Shown: piece by piece, positions 42,283 through 50,013 of the stretch
Layout of the letters: every line of letters begins with the position of its first letter
How positions within the stretch are numbered: the first letter of the stretch is position 1
Assembly: GCF_000337035.1 (NCBI RefSeq)
Contig: NZ_AOJL01000013.1
Location: 1-64,000 of the forward strand
Reading direction: 5' to 3'
Origin: Halorubrum coriense DSM 10284
GTDB taxonomy: Archaea; Halobacteriota; Halobacteria; Halobacteriales; Haloferacaceae
DNA length: 64,000 nucleotides
The notes under the pieces: generated by a model
Told to the model about the DNA's origin: nothing
The model's input: only the letters and a program-made list of their open reading frames with translations
Databases searched by the model: none
Made by a program: the position numbers and the translations under genes

Positions 42283-43443
42283 ATGGCCGGGCCGGACGCA
42301 CCCGCGTTCGCGGACGCGCCGACGCTCTCCGACGCGGACGCCGCGCTCGTCGAGGACCTCCTTTCCGGGAGCCACCGCGCGCTCGCCCGCGTCATCACGA
42401 AGATCGAGAACCGAACCCCGGGGTACCGGGCGATCGTCTCCGCGCTCCACGAGCACACCGGCGGCGCGGACGTGATCGGGATCACGGGCTCGCCCGGTGC
42501 CGGGAAGTCGACGCTCGTCGACAAGTTGGCCGCCGCCTACCGCGAGCGCGGCGACACGGTCGGCGTGATCGCGGTTGACCCGTCCTCGCCGTACACCGGC
42601 GGGGCCGTCCTCGGCGACCGCATCCGGATGGGATCGAACGTCGGCGACATGGACGTGTTCTTCCGGTCGATGAGCGCGCGCGGCCAGCTCGGGGGCCTCT
42701 CGACCGCGACCGCGGACGCCGTGAAGGCGCTCGACGCGTTCGGGAAAGACGTGGTCGTGCTGGAGACCGTCGGCGCCGGACAAAACGAGGTCGACGTGGT
42801 CCGCACGGCCGACACGGTCGCCGTGCTGGTCCAGCCCGGCTCCGGCGACGACGTCCAGACGCTGAAGGCCGGCATCCTCGAGATCGGCGACGTGTTCGTC
42901 GTCAACAAGGCCGACATGGACGGCGCACAGCGGACTGTGGCCGAATTAGAGGAGATGGTCCACCGCCGCGAGGGGGGAACGACGGGCCGCAACGCTGGTC
43001 ACCACGGCGCGACCTCGACTGCCTCGACCGGCGGCGGTCCCACGAAGGGGTCCCGCGACGACGATCACGCGGCGGCCGAGGGGGGCGGCTCGGGAGACGC
43101 CGGCGACTCGTGGACACCCGAGGTCTTAGAGACCGTCGCGAACAGTGGCGAGGGCGTCGGGTCGCTGATCGAGGCGTTCGACGCGCACGCGGCGTACCTC
43201 CGTGAGTCCGGCGAGATCGAGACGACCGAACGCCGCCGGTACGCCGAGGAGATCCGCACCCTCGTTCGGGCCGACGTGGGGGCGCTCGCGACCGCCGAGA
43301 TCGAGCGCCGCGGCGGGATCGACCGCCTCGCGGAGCGGGTCCGCGACCGCGAGACGGACCCCTACGCCGTCGCGGAGGCGATCGTGGGACCGATCGCTGA
43401 CTGCGTCGACGGTGAACGCGCGGACGGCGACCGCGACGCCTGA
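42283..43443 (+). CDS. meaB: MeaB/ArgK-type mutase-associated GTPase
   Basis: A 386-residue G3E-family GTPase. Motifs: GSPGAGKSTLVDKL (P-loop), VDPSSPYTGGAVLGDRIRM, LETVGAGQNEVDV and VNKADMDGAQ. It protects and reloads methylmalonyl-CoA mutase with cobalamin. Between the NKAD region and the C-terminal dimerisation arm there is a 45-residue low-complexity Gly/Ser/His/Asp insertion, typical of haloarchaeal proteins. Immediately downstream of mcmB. Confidence 0.93.
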   Translation: MAGPDAPAFADAPTLSDADAALVEDLLSGSHRALARVITKIENRTPGYRAIVSALHEHTGGADVIGITGSPGAGKSTLVDKLAAAYRERGDTVGVIAVDPSSPYTGGAVLGDRIRMGSNVGDMDVFFRSMSARGQLGGLSTATADAVKALDAFGKDVVVLETVGAGQNEVDVVRTADTVAVLVQPGSGDDVQTLKAGILEIGDVFVVNKADMDGAQRTVAELEEMVHRREGGTTGRNAGHHGATSTASTGGGPTKGSRDDDHAAAEGGGSGDAGDSWTPEVLETVANSGEGVGSLIEAFDAHAAYLRESGEIETTERRRYAEEIRTLVRADVGALATAEIERRGGIDRLAERVRDRETDPYAVAEAIVGPIADCVDGERADGDRDA

Positions 43444-43533
43444 CTGCGAGGCCCCAATAGCGACCGCGACGACTGATTGCGGCCCCAGCCGACGCCCGCG
43501 GAACCGGCCCCGACGTACCGCCGCGTCCCACGG

Positions 43534-43540
43534 GTATAAG
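43534..43540 (+). promoter_or_regulatory. TATA box of the alpha/beta-hydrolase gene
   Basis: GTATAAG centred 28 nt before the ATG at 43565. One of the clearest TATA boxes in the window; it separates the hydrolase from the mcmB-meaB unit. Confidence 0.6.
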
Positions 43541-43564
43541 TCGCCAGCGAACCAACAGTTTGCC

Positions 43565-44512
43565 ATGAAGCTCAGGAACCTCCTCGGAAGCGCCGCCCTT
43601 GGCGTCGGCGCGCTCGCCGCTATCAACACCGGCCTCCGGTACGAGGGCGAACTGGAGCCCCCGCTCGACGGCGACGACGGCACCTTCCGCTGGCGCGGGA
43701 TGAACGTCGCCTACACCGAGGCGGGCGACCCCGACGACCGGACGCTCGTGTTGCTCCACGGGATCAACGCCGCCGGGTCTTCCGGCGAGTGGCGCGCGGT
43801 GTTCGACGACCTGGCGGTCGACTACCACGTCGTCGCGCCCGACTTTCCCGGGTACGGTCGGTCCGACCGGCCGCCGCTGCGGTACTCCGCCGCGCTGTAC
43901 GAGGACTTCGTCCACGACTTCCTCGCCGAGTTCGACGAGCCGGCCGTCGTCGCCTCCTCGCTGTCGGCCGCGTACGCGGCCGCCGCGGTCGACGACGCGG
44001 ACGGCGGCGTCGAACTGAGCGGGTTCCTCGGGGTCTGTCCGACCGCGACCGCCGGACCGAGCCCGGCGAAGGGGTGGCTCCGCGAACTGCTCCGCGCGCC
44101 CCTAGTCGGGCAGGCGCTGTTCAACGTCATCACGTCGAAGCCGTCGATCCGCTACTTCAACGCCGACCACGGCTACGACGACCCGGCGAACCCGAGCGCG
44201 GAGTGGACCGACTACGAGTGGCGCACGACCCACGTCGAGAACGCGCGGTTCGCGCCCGCGTCGTTCGTCTCCGGCACGCTCAACAGCGAGATCGACCTCG
44301 CCGCGGCGCTCGCGGACTTCGACGTGCCGCCGACGATCGTCTGGGGCCGGGAGGCGACCGTGAGCCCCCTGACGGACGGCCGCGAGCTCGCGGACGCGGC
44401 CGACGCGCGCCTCGTCGTCTTCGACCGCGCGCGGCTGCTCCCGCACGTCGAACACCCCGACCGGTTCGTCGAGACGGTCGAGGAGGCGCTCGTCGCCGGC
44501 GCGACGGCGTAG
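43565..44512 (+). CDS. alpha/beta hydrolase with degenerate nucleophile elbow
   Basis: A 315-residue hydrolase-fold protein with a short hydrophobic N-terminus (LLGSAALGVGALAAINTG) that may anchor it. The oxyanion region VLLHGINAAG and PDFPGYGRSD are standard. The nucleophile elbow reads ASSLSA rather than G-x-S-x-G, with Ser still available. The acid residue is probably the Glu in WGREA, and the catalytic His is in LPHVEHP. It could be an esterase/lipase; no substrate is suggested by neighbours. Confidence 0.78.
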   Translation: MKLRNLLGSAALGVGALAAINTGLRYEGELEPPLDGDDGTFRWRGMNVAYTEAGDPDDRTLVLLHGINAAGSSGEWRAVFDDLAVDYHVVAPDFPGYGRSDRPPLRYSAALYEDFVHDFLAEFDEPAVVASSLSAAYAAAAVDDADGGVELSGFLGVCPTATAGPSPAKGWLRELLRAPLVGQALFNVITSKPSIRYFNADHGYDDPANPSAEWTDYEWRTTHVENARFAPASFVSGTLNSEIDLAAALADFDVPPTIVWGREATVSPLTDGRELADAADARLVVFDRARLLPHVEHPDRFVETVEEALVAGATA

Positions 44513-44560
44513 CGGCCGGTCCAGCCCGCGATTCTCAGCCCTGAATATCGAACGGCCACC

Positions 44561-44568
44561 GATAAATA
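44561..44568 (+). promoter_or_regulatory. TATA box and SD-like site of the REC-PAS gene
   Basis: GATAAATA centred 26 nt before the ATG at 44591. A GGAGGA (44579-44584) lies 6 nt before the ATG, an unusual Shine-Dalgarno for a start that also looks leaderless; both modes are possible. Confidence 0.55.
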
Positions 44569-44590
44569 CGGTACCCTCGGAGGACTCCCC

Positions 44591-45349
44591 ATGACGGACA
44601 CGTTTCGCCTCCTGTGCGTCGACGACGAACCGGGGCTGGCCCGGCTCGTGGCGACGCACCTCGAACGAGACGACGACCTCGACTGCGAGGCCGCGGTCGA
44701 GACGGACCCCCGCGAGGCGCTCCGCCGGGTCGAGCGCGAGTCGTTCGACTGCGTCGTCAGCGACTACGACATGCCCGGCCTGACCGGCGTCGAACTGCTC
44801 TCGGCGGCGCGCGAGGTCGAGCCGGACCTCCCGTTCCTGCTCTTCTCCGCGACCGGCCCCGACGAGATCGCGGCCGAGATGATCCGCGCGGGCGTCAGCG
44901 ACTACGTCTCGAAACACGGCGGGGTGGACGGTTACACCGCGCTGCTCCGTCGCGTCAAACGCGCCGAAGCGGGGGAGGACGGGCGCGGCGACGCCGGCTT
45001 CGAGGACGGTGCCGGCCGAGACGTCGCCCTCGACGGCGTCTGTACCGTGGGGCCGGACGGGACCTTCGAGTTCGTCGGCGAGGAGTACGGCGAGCTGTAC
45101 GGGTACGACCCCGAGGAGCTCGAGGGCGAACCGTGGCAGCGGGTCCACCCCGACGCCGAGGTCGAGCACATCCGCACGCACATCATCCCGGTCGTGACCG
45201 ACGGGGAGCGTTGGAGCGGGACGAGCACGGGGCTCCGCGCGGACGGGAGCCGGTTCGCCGAGTCGAAGATGGTGAGCACCACCGCGGACGACCGGCTCGT
45301 CATCTCGGTGTCGCCGCTCGACACCGCCGCGCCCCCCGCCGACGACTGA
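44591..45349 (+). CDS. response regulator receiver (REC) protein with PAS domain
   Basis: A 252-residue protein. An N-terminal REC domain (about residues 1-120) has CVDDE acidic pocket, phosphoacceptor Asp in VVSDYDMPG, FSATG and a conserved Lys in YVSKHGG. A PAS domain follows (about residues 145-245, GTFEFVGEEYGELYGYDPEELEG). There is no kinase core, output or DNA-binding domain, so it is probably an intermediate in a haloarchaeal phosphorelay and works with a separate histidine kinase. Confidence 0.88.
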   Translation: MTDTFRLLCVDDEPGLARLVATHLERDDDLDCEAAVETDPREALRRVERESFDCVVSDYDMPGLTGVELLSAAREVEPDLPFLLFSATGPDEIAAEMIRAGVSDYVSKHGGVDGYTALLRRVKRAEAGEDGRGDAGFEDGAGRDVALDGVCTVGPDGTFEFVGEEYGELYGYDPEELEGEPWQRVHPDAEVEHIRTHIIPVVTDGERWSGTSTGLRADGSRFAESKMVSTTADDRLVISVSPLDTAAPPADD

Positions 45350-45379
45350 GCCGAACCGACGCCGGTTCGCGGCACTTCC

Positions 45380-45898
45380 TCACTCGTCGCGGCGCACGTA
45401 CAGCGTCTTCTCGCAGGCCGCGTGGACCGCCCCCCCGTCGTCGACGAGCGAGACGAGGTACTCGCGGTCGGTCGACTCCCCCGGGTCGAGCGCCTCGCGG
45501 ATCGACTCGGTCTCGGCCGACGGCAGGTGGAACTCCGCGTACAGCGTGTCGCGGCCGGGCTCGATGAACTCCAGCGCGGCCGACTTGTCCCACACCGTGA
45601 ACCCGTCGCCGAGGACGCGACGGAGCATCATCATGTACACCGGGTCGATCGCGGCGTAGATGCTGCCGCCGAAGATGGTGCCGACCGCGTTGCGAGTGCG
45701 CCAGTTCAGCGGGACGCGGATCCGGACGTACCGCCAGCCGGCGGCGATGTGGTCGACCCGGGCCCCGGTACCTCGGTACGCGGGGAGGAAGTTGAACCCG
45801 TACCGCCAGAGCCGCGTCCGACGGCTCTCCGCCGGCGGGTCCTCGCGAAGCGGGCGCGGGTCGGGGTCGCGGCCGACCCCGGTCGGGGAATCGCTCAC
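45380..45898 (-). CDS. DUF4442 hot-dog-fold thioesterase-like protein
   Basis: A 172-residue protein matching the DUF4442 (YiiD C-terminal/PaaI-like) hot-dog fold. The central helix segment is GTIFGGSIYAAIDPVYMMML, followed by WDKSAALEFIEPG. Such proteins bind or hydrolyse acyl-CoA; the catalytic residues are not fixed in this family. The GTG at 45898 is chosen because it gives a compact N-terminus (MSDSPTGVGR). Upstream frame lies inside ncsA on the other strand. It is divergent from ncsA across 126 bp. Confidence 0.75.
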   Translation of the reverse strand: MSDSPTGVGRDPDPRPLREDPPAESRRTRLWRYGFNFLPAYRGTGARVDHIAAGWRYVRIRVPLNWRTRNAVGTIFGGSIYAAIDPVYMMMLRRVLGDGFTVWDKSAALEFIEPGRDTLYAEFHLPSAETESIREALDPGESTDREYLVSLVDDGGAVHAACEKTLYVRRDE

Positions 45899-46024
45899 GG
45901 CGATCCGCGGAGGCCCGGCGAGAAACCGGTGTCGGAACCGGCGACAACCGACCGACGGTTGTCCGGCGCGACCGTCCGACGGAGCCCGAAACGGGTATCC
46001 CCGCGCGACCGCAACCCGACACCG

Positions 46025-47005
46025 ATGGAGTGCGACAAGTGCGGGGCCGACGCGATCCACCACGCCGCCTACTCCGGGGCCCACCTCTGTGGCGAACACC
46101 TCCGACAGTCGGTCGAGAAGCGCGTGAAGCGTCGGGTCCGCGAGGACGGCCTCCTCGACCTGGACGCGACGCCCGACGACCCCGACCGCTGGGTAATCGG
46201 GCTCTCCGGCGGGAAAGACAGCGTCGCCCTGACGACGATTCTGGACGACGTGTTCGGCCGGGACCCCCGCGTCGAGATGCTTGCCCTGACGATCCACGAG
46301 GGGATCGAGGGGTACCGCGACGCGAGCGTCGACGCCTGTGTGGAACTGGCCGACGACCTCTCGATGCGCCACGAGCTCGTGTCTTACGAGGAGGAGTTCG
46401 ACGTCCGGATGGACGACGTGGTCGAGGACGACCCCGAGAACATGGCGGCGTGCGCGTACTGCGGCGTGTTCCGCCGCGACCTGCTGGAGAACTACGCCGC
46501 CGAGTTCGACGCGGACAAGCTGCTCACCGGGCACAACCTCGACGACGAGGCGCAGACGGCGATGATGAACTTCCTCGAGGGCGACGTCCGACAGGTCGCG
46601 AAACACTTCGACGCCTCGCTCGGCCCCTTCGACGAGCGCGGGGACACCGACGCGTTTGTCCCGCGCGCCAAGCCCCTCCGCGACGTGCCAGAAAAGGAGA
46701 TCGCGCTGTACTGCCACGCCCGCGACCTCCCCACGCACATGGCCGAGTGCCCCCACGCCGAGGAGGCGTACCGCGGCGAGATCCAGTCGACGATCCACGC
46801 GCTAGAGGAGAACCACCCGGGCGCGCGCCACTCGATCATGGCCGGCTACGAGGAACTGTCCGCGCTCGCGGCCGACGCCTACCGCGGGGACGGCGACGAG
46901 GGCGACGAGAACCCGGGCCTCTCTGAGTGCGAGCGCTGCGGCTCCCAGACGAGCCGCGACGTCTGCCGGAAGTGTCGACTGCTGGAGTCGATCGAAGCCG
47001 TCTGA
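46025..47005 (+). CDS. ncsA: tRNA 2-thiolation enzyme NcsA/TtuA-like
   Basis: A 326-residue PP-loop ATPase. An N-terminal zinc finger (MECDKCGADA then CGEH) precedes the PP-loop SGGKDS near residue 60. Catalytic-site cysteines occur in CAYCGVFRR, and a C-terminal zinc finger (CERCGSQTSRDVCRKC) ends the protein. In haloarchaea NcsA with the ubiquitin-like SAMP2 thiolates U34 of tRNALys, so it links tRNA modification to the SAMP system. The ATG at 46025 gives the exact family N-terminus. Confidence 0.92.
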   Translation: MECDKCGADAIHHAAYSGAHLCGEHLRQSVEKRVKRRVREDGLLDLDATPDDPDRWVIGLSGGKDSVALTTILDDVFGRDPRVEMLALTIHEGIEGYRDASVDACVELADDLSMRHELVSYEEEFDVRMDDVVEDDPENMAACAYCGVFRRDLLENYAAEFDADKLLTGHNLDDEAQTAMMNFLEGDVRQVAKHFDASLGPFDERGDTDAFVPRAKPLRDVPEKEIALYCHARDLPTHMAECPHAEEAYRGEIQSTIHALEENHPGARHSIMAGYEELSALAADAYRGDGDEGDENPGLSECERCGSQTSRDVCRKCRLLESIEAV

Positions 47006-47071
47006 GCGCGGAAGACACGCGTCGGCGCGGGAAAAAAGCAAACTGCGGTCGGTGTCCGGGCGACCGGAGCG

Positions 47072-48298
47072 TCAGCGGATGACGTCGAGCCCGTTGTTCT
47101 TCTCGATCTGGTCGCTCCCGCCGTCGGACTCCCACGCGCTGCGGTCGCTGCCGCCGGAGACCGCCGGTTCGCCCCGGCCACCGGCGGCTTCGTTCGCCTC
47201 GGCCGCCCGCTGGCGCGAGTCGCCGAGGTCCTCGCCGTTGACCGCGGCGCGGGACTTGTCGGCCTGCTTCTGAGTGGAGGGGCCGAGCACCTGTGCGCTC
47301 TGGACGCCCGTCATGATCGCCATGACGCGGACCTTCCCCTTGTACTCCTCCTGGATGCGCGCGCCCCAGATCACGTTGGCGCTCGCCTCCAGCCGCTCGG
47401 TGATGTTGTTCGCGATCCCCTCGGCCTCCTTCAGCGTGAGGTCCGGACCGCCCGTGATGTGGACGAGCCCGCCGGAGGCCCCGCGGTAGTCGACGTCGAG
47501 CAGCGGGTGGTTCATCGCGTCGTTGACCACCTCTTGGGTCTTGTTCTTGTCTTGCGTCTCGCCGACGAGCATGACCGCGACGCCGCCCTGATTCATGATC
47601 GTCGACATGTCCGCGTAGTCGAGGTTGATGAGGCTCGGTTGGGTGATCGTCTCGGAGATCCCCTTCACCGTCTCTGCGATGATCTGGTCCATCACGGAGA
47701 ACGCCTTCCCGATCGGCAGGTTCGGGACGTAGTCGAGGAGGCGGTTGTTGTCGAGGACGATGATCGAGTCGGCCTCGTTGCGGAGGTCTTCGAGTCCTTC
47801 CTCGGCTTTCACCGTGCGGGCGCGCTCAACGTTGAACGGCGTCGACACCATCCCGACGACGATAGCGCCCTGCTCTTTGGCGATCTTCGAGACCACCGGC
47901 GCAGCGCCGGTGCCCGTGCCGCCGCCCATCCCGGCGGTGACGAAGACGAGGTCGGCGTCCCCGAGCACCTCTTTGATCGTCCCCTGGGCCATCTCCGTCG
48001 CGCGCTCGCCCATCTTGGGGTCGCCGCCAGCACCGAGCCCCTGCGTGAGCGACTTGCCCACGAGGATCTTGGTGTCGGCCTCGATCATCTTGAGGTGCTG
48101 TTTGTCCGTGTTAATGGCGACGGTGTCGGCACCGTCGACGCCGATGTTATACAGACGGTTGACCGTGTTGTTCCCGGCGCCGCCGGCACCGACGATGACG
48201 ATCCGGGGGTCCCCGAACTCGTCGTCGTCCATGTCGACATCCATGTCGCGCTTCTCCGCTTCCGCGTTGTCGAGGGCGTCCTGAACGAGATCTTGCAT
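47072..48298 (-). CDS. ftsZ2: cell division tubulin homologue FtsZ2
   Basis: A 408-residue FtsZ. The GTP-binding segments [14 protein letters not shown], the tubulin signature [12 protein letters not shown], and T7 loop [11 protein letters not shown] are intact, and the C-terminal tail ends KNNGLDVIR. The N-terminus [17 protein letters not shown] and the CdrS/CdrL context identify it as FtsZ2 rather than FtsZ1; in Haloferax FtsZ2 drives ring constriction. It starts four nt after the cdrS stop, so the two are one transcript. Confidence 0.93.
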   Translation of the reverse strand: MQDLVQDALDNAEAEKRDMDVDMDDDEFGDPRIVIVGAGGAGNNTVNRLYNIGVDGADTVAINTDKQHLKMIEADTKILVGKSLTQGLGAGGDPKMGERATEMAQGTIKEVLGDADLVFVTAGMGGGTGTGAAPVVSKIAKEQGAIVVGMVSTPFNVERARTVKAEEGLEDLRNEADSIIVLDNNRLLDYVPNLPIGKAFSVMDQIIAETVKGISETITQPSLINLDYADMSTIMNQGGVAVMLVGETQDKNKTQEVVNDAMNHPLLDVDYRGASGGLVHITGGPDLTLKEAEGIANNITERLEASANVIWGARIQEEYKGKVRVMAIMTGVQSAQVLGPSTQKQADKSRAAVNGEDLGDSRQRAAEANEAAGGRGEPAVSGGSDRSAWESDGGSDQIEKNNGLDVIR

Positions 48299-48302
48299 CA
48301 GT

Positions 48303-48482
48303 TTACACCTTCGCCCAGCTGCGGTTGCGGCCGCGCTCGTCGCGCTCGCCGTCCTGTTCGTTCAACATGTCGCGGACGGCCGACCGGATCGCCTCGCTCC
48401 GGTTCGGGAACTCGCCCGTCTCCACCATCTGTTCGACCTCGTCGATCTGCTGTTTCGGAATTCGTAGTGTCACACGCTCCAT
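48303..48482 (-). CDS. cdrS: ribbon-helix-helix cell-division regulator CdrS
   Basis: A 59-residue RHH protein: strand [17 protein letters not shown], helix A, the turn [18 protein letters not shown], and a polar basic tail ending RSWAKV. It is too short for many gene callers but matches, in size and position directly before ftsZ2, the haloarchaeal CdrS that controls ftsZ2 and cell division. Four nt separate it from ftsZ2. Its promoter region contains a repeated GTAAGAC operator array. Confidence 0.88.
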   Translation of the reverse strand: MERVTLRIPKQQIDEVEQMVETGEFPNRSEAIRSAVRDMLNEQDGERDERGRNRSWAKV

Positions 48483-48494
48483 TGTATTCCCCCG

Positions 48495-48683
48495 GTAAGA
48501 CGGCGTCCACGCAACGCGTGTGTCTTACAGTCCGCAATCGCCCGGGAACGGGGTCTCACCCCGATCCGGACGGTCGCTGTAAGACGACCGTCTTACGCAA
48601 TTTGAATCACCGAGGCTGTTCATATAAAACTATCGGCGGTTGTAAGACAAACGAGTCGTTCGCCGTATACGCGCGCTTACAAC
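48495..48683 (-). promoter_or_regulatory. cdrS-ftsZ2 promoter with GTAAGAC operator array
   Basis: The TATA-like GTTTTATATG (48621-48630, minus strand) predicts a start near 48600. GTAAGAC, in either orientation, occurs at 48495-48501, 48522-48528, 48579-48585 with 48590-48596 (an 18-bp palindrome GTAAGACG-AC-CGTCTTAC) and 48642-48648, with a partial copy near 48675-48683. The palindrome sits at the predicted transcription start and the 48642 site just upstream of the TATA box. Confidence 0.75.
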
Positions 48684-48686
48684 CTG

Positions 48687-49322
48687 TTATCTGTCTTTCA
48701 GTACGTCCGCGGCCGGGGTGCGACGCCCGCAGCCCGGGCAGAACGCCCAGTCGCTTCGGAGCTCGTCACCGCACTCACAGAACGCCCGGTGAGACTGCTT
48801 CTCGCCGCAGTTCGGACAGTAGACGTGTTCTCCGGGGACCGTCTCGCCGCAGCCGCCGCAGGCGCTCTCACGCGGCTGCGCGCTCGGCCCGTCCGGGGGA
48901 CTCCCCGCGCTCGCGTCCGTCTTACGCGCACTCGGCTCCGCGTCATCAGTCGTCTCACGCGCCACACGGACGGCTTTCTCCGGGTCGCTCGATCCGGCGG
49001 ACGGCGCGTCGAGCGTGACGTTTACGTTGATGTCGCCGGGTTCCCCGGTCGCACCTGGGGGCGCAGCAGCGCCGCATGCCGGGCCGATCCGGTCGTCGAG
49101 CGCGGCGTCGAGCCGCTCTGCGATCAGCTCGTCGACGCGGCCCGCGAGTACGTCGTCGACGCTTTCCGTCGAGGCATCCGACGCGTCGGACGCGCTCGCC
49201 TCCGCGTCGCCCTCGTCGAGATGCGCTCGGAGCGCTTCCCGCATCACCTCGCTCTTGGAGGCGTCACACGCTTCCAGGCGGTCGACAAGGTCATCGTCCG
49301 CTCGGAAGGTGATCTTGCTCAT
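48687..49322 (-). CDS. cdrL: RHH/zinc-ribbon cell-division regulator CdrL
   Basis: A 211-residue protein with an N-terminal RHH domain (MSKITFRADDDLVDRLE, then SKSEVMREALRAHLDEG). An acidic Ala/Ser-rich linker follows, then a C-terminal double zinc ribbon: CGGCGE with CPNCGE, and CECGDE with CPGCGRR. Size and position match CdrL, the longer partner of CdrS. The ATG at 49322 gives the RHH start; the longer frame is arginine-rich. It may bind the GTAAGAC array downstream, which lies between it and cdrS. Confidence 0.85.
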   Translation of the reverse strand: MSKITFRADDDLVDRLEACDASKSEVMREALRAHLDEGDAEASASDASDASTESVDDVLAGRVDELIAERLDAALDDRIGPACGAAAPPGATGEPGDINVNVTLDAPSAGSSDPEKAVRVARETTDDAEPSARKTDASAGSPPDGPSAQPRESACGGCGETVPGEHVYCPNCGEKQSHRAFCECGDELRSDWAFCPGCGRRTPAADVLKDR

Positions 49323-49355
49323 ACCAAATTGATACCTCGGGTCAGTACTAGTATC
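49323..49355 (-). promoter_or_regulatory. cdrL promoter with inverted repeat
   Basis: Upstream of cdrL the minus strand reads GATACTAGTACT about 26 nt before the ATG (49344-49355), a weak TATA-like element. GATACC at 49331-49336 and GTATC at 49351-49355 form an inverted repeat that brackets the likely promoter. Confidence 0.4.
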
Positions 49356-49490
49356 TTCCCCTGCCGCCTGACACGTTTCACGACTCGGATACGTCCGGGC
49401 GTGCGCGGACCGGCCCCGCGCCGACGCCGGCCGAACTCCGTCGGTGCGGGTCAAATCCTGCCGCGGCCGCCCGAATCGTGGTGTTTGGTC

Positions 49491-49516
49491 ACACATGTGT
49501 CTGACGCAGATTTATA
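49491..49516 (+). promoter_or_regulatory. promoter of the coiled-coil/smc operon
   Basis: A perfect 10-bp palindrome ACACATGTGT (49491-49500) lies just upstream of TTTATA (49511-49516), which is about 29 nt before the ATG at 49543. The palindrome is well placed for an activator or a repressor. This transcript diverges from cdrL. Confidence 0.55.
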
Positions 49517-49542
49517 CCCGTCGCGCGAGCATGCGTGTATAT

Positions 49543-49995
<453 letters not shown>

Positions 49996-50013
49996 GCGGT
50001 CGCCTCCGCCCCA

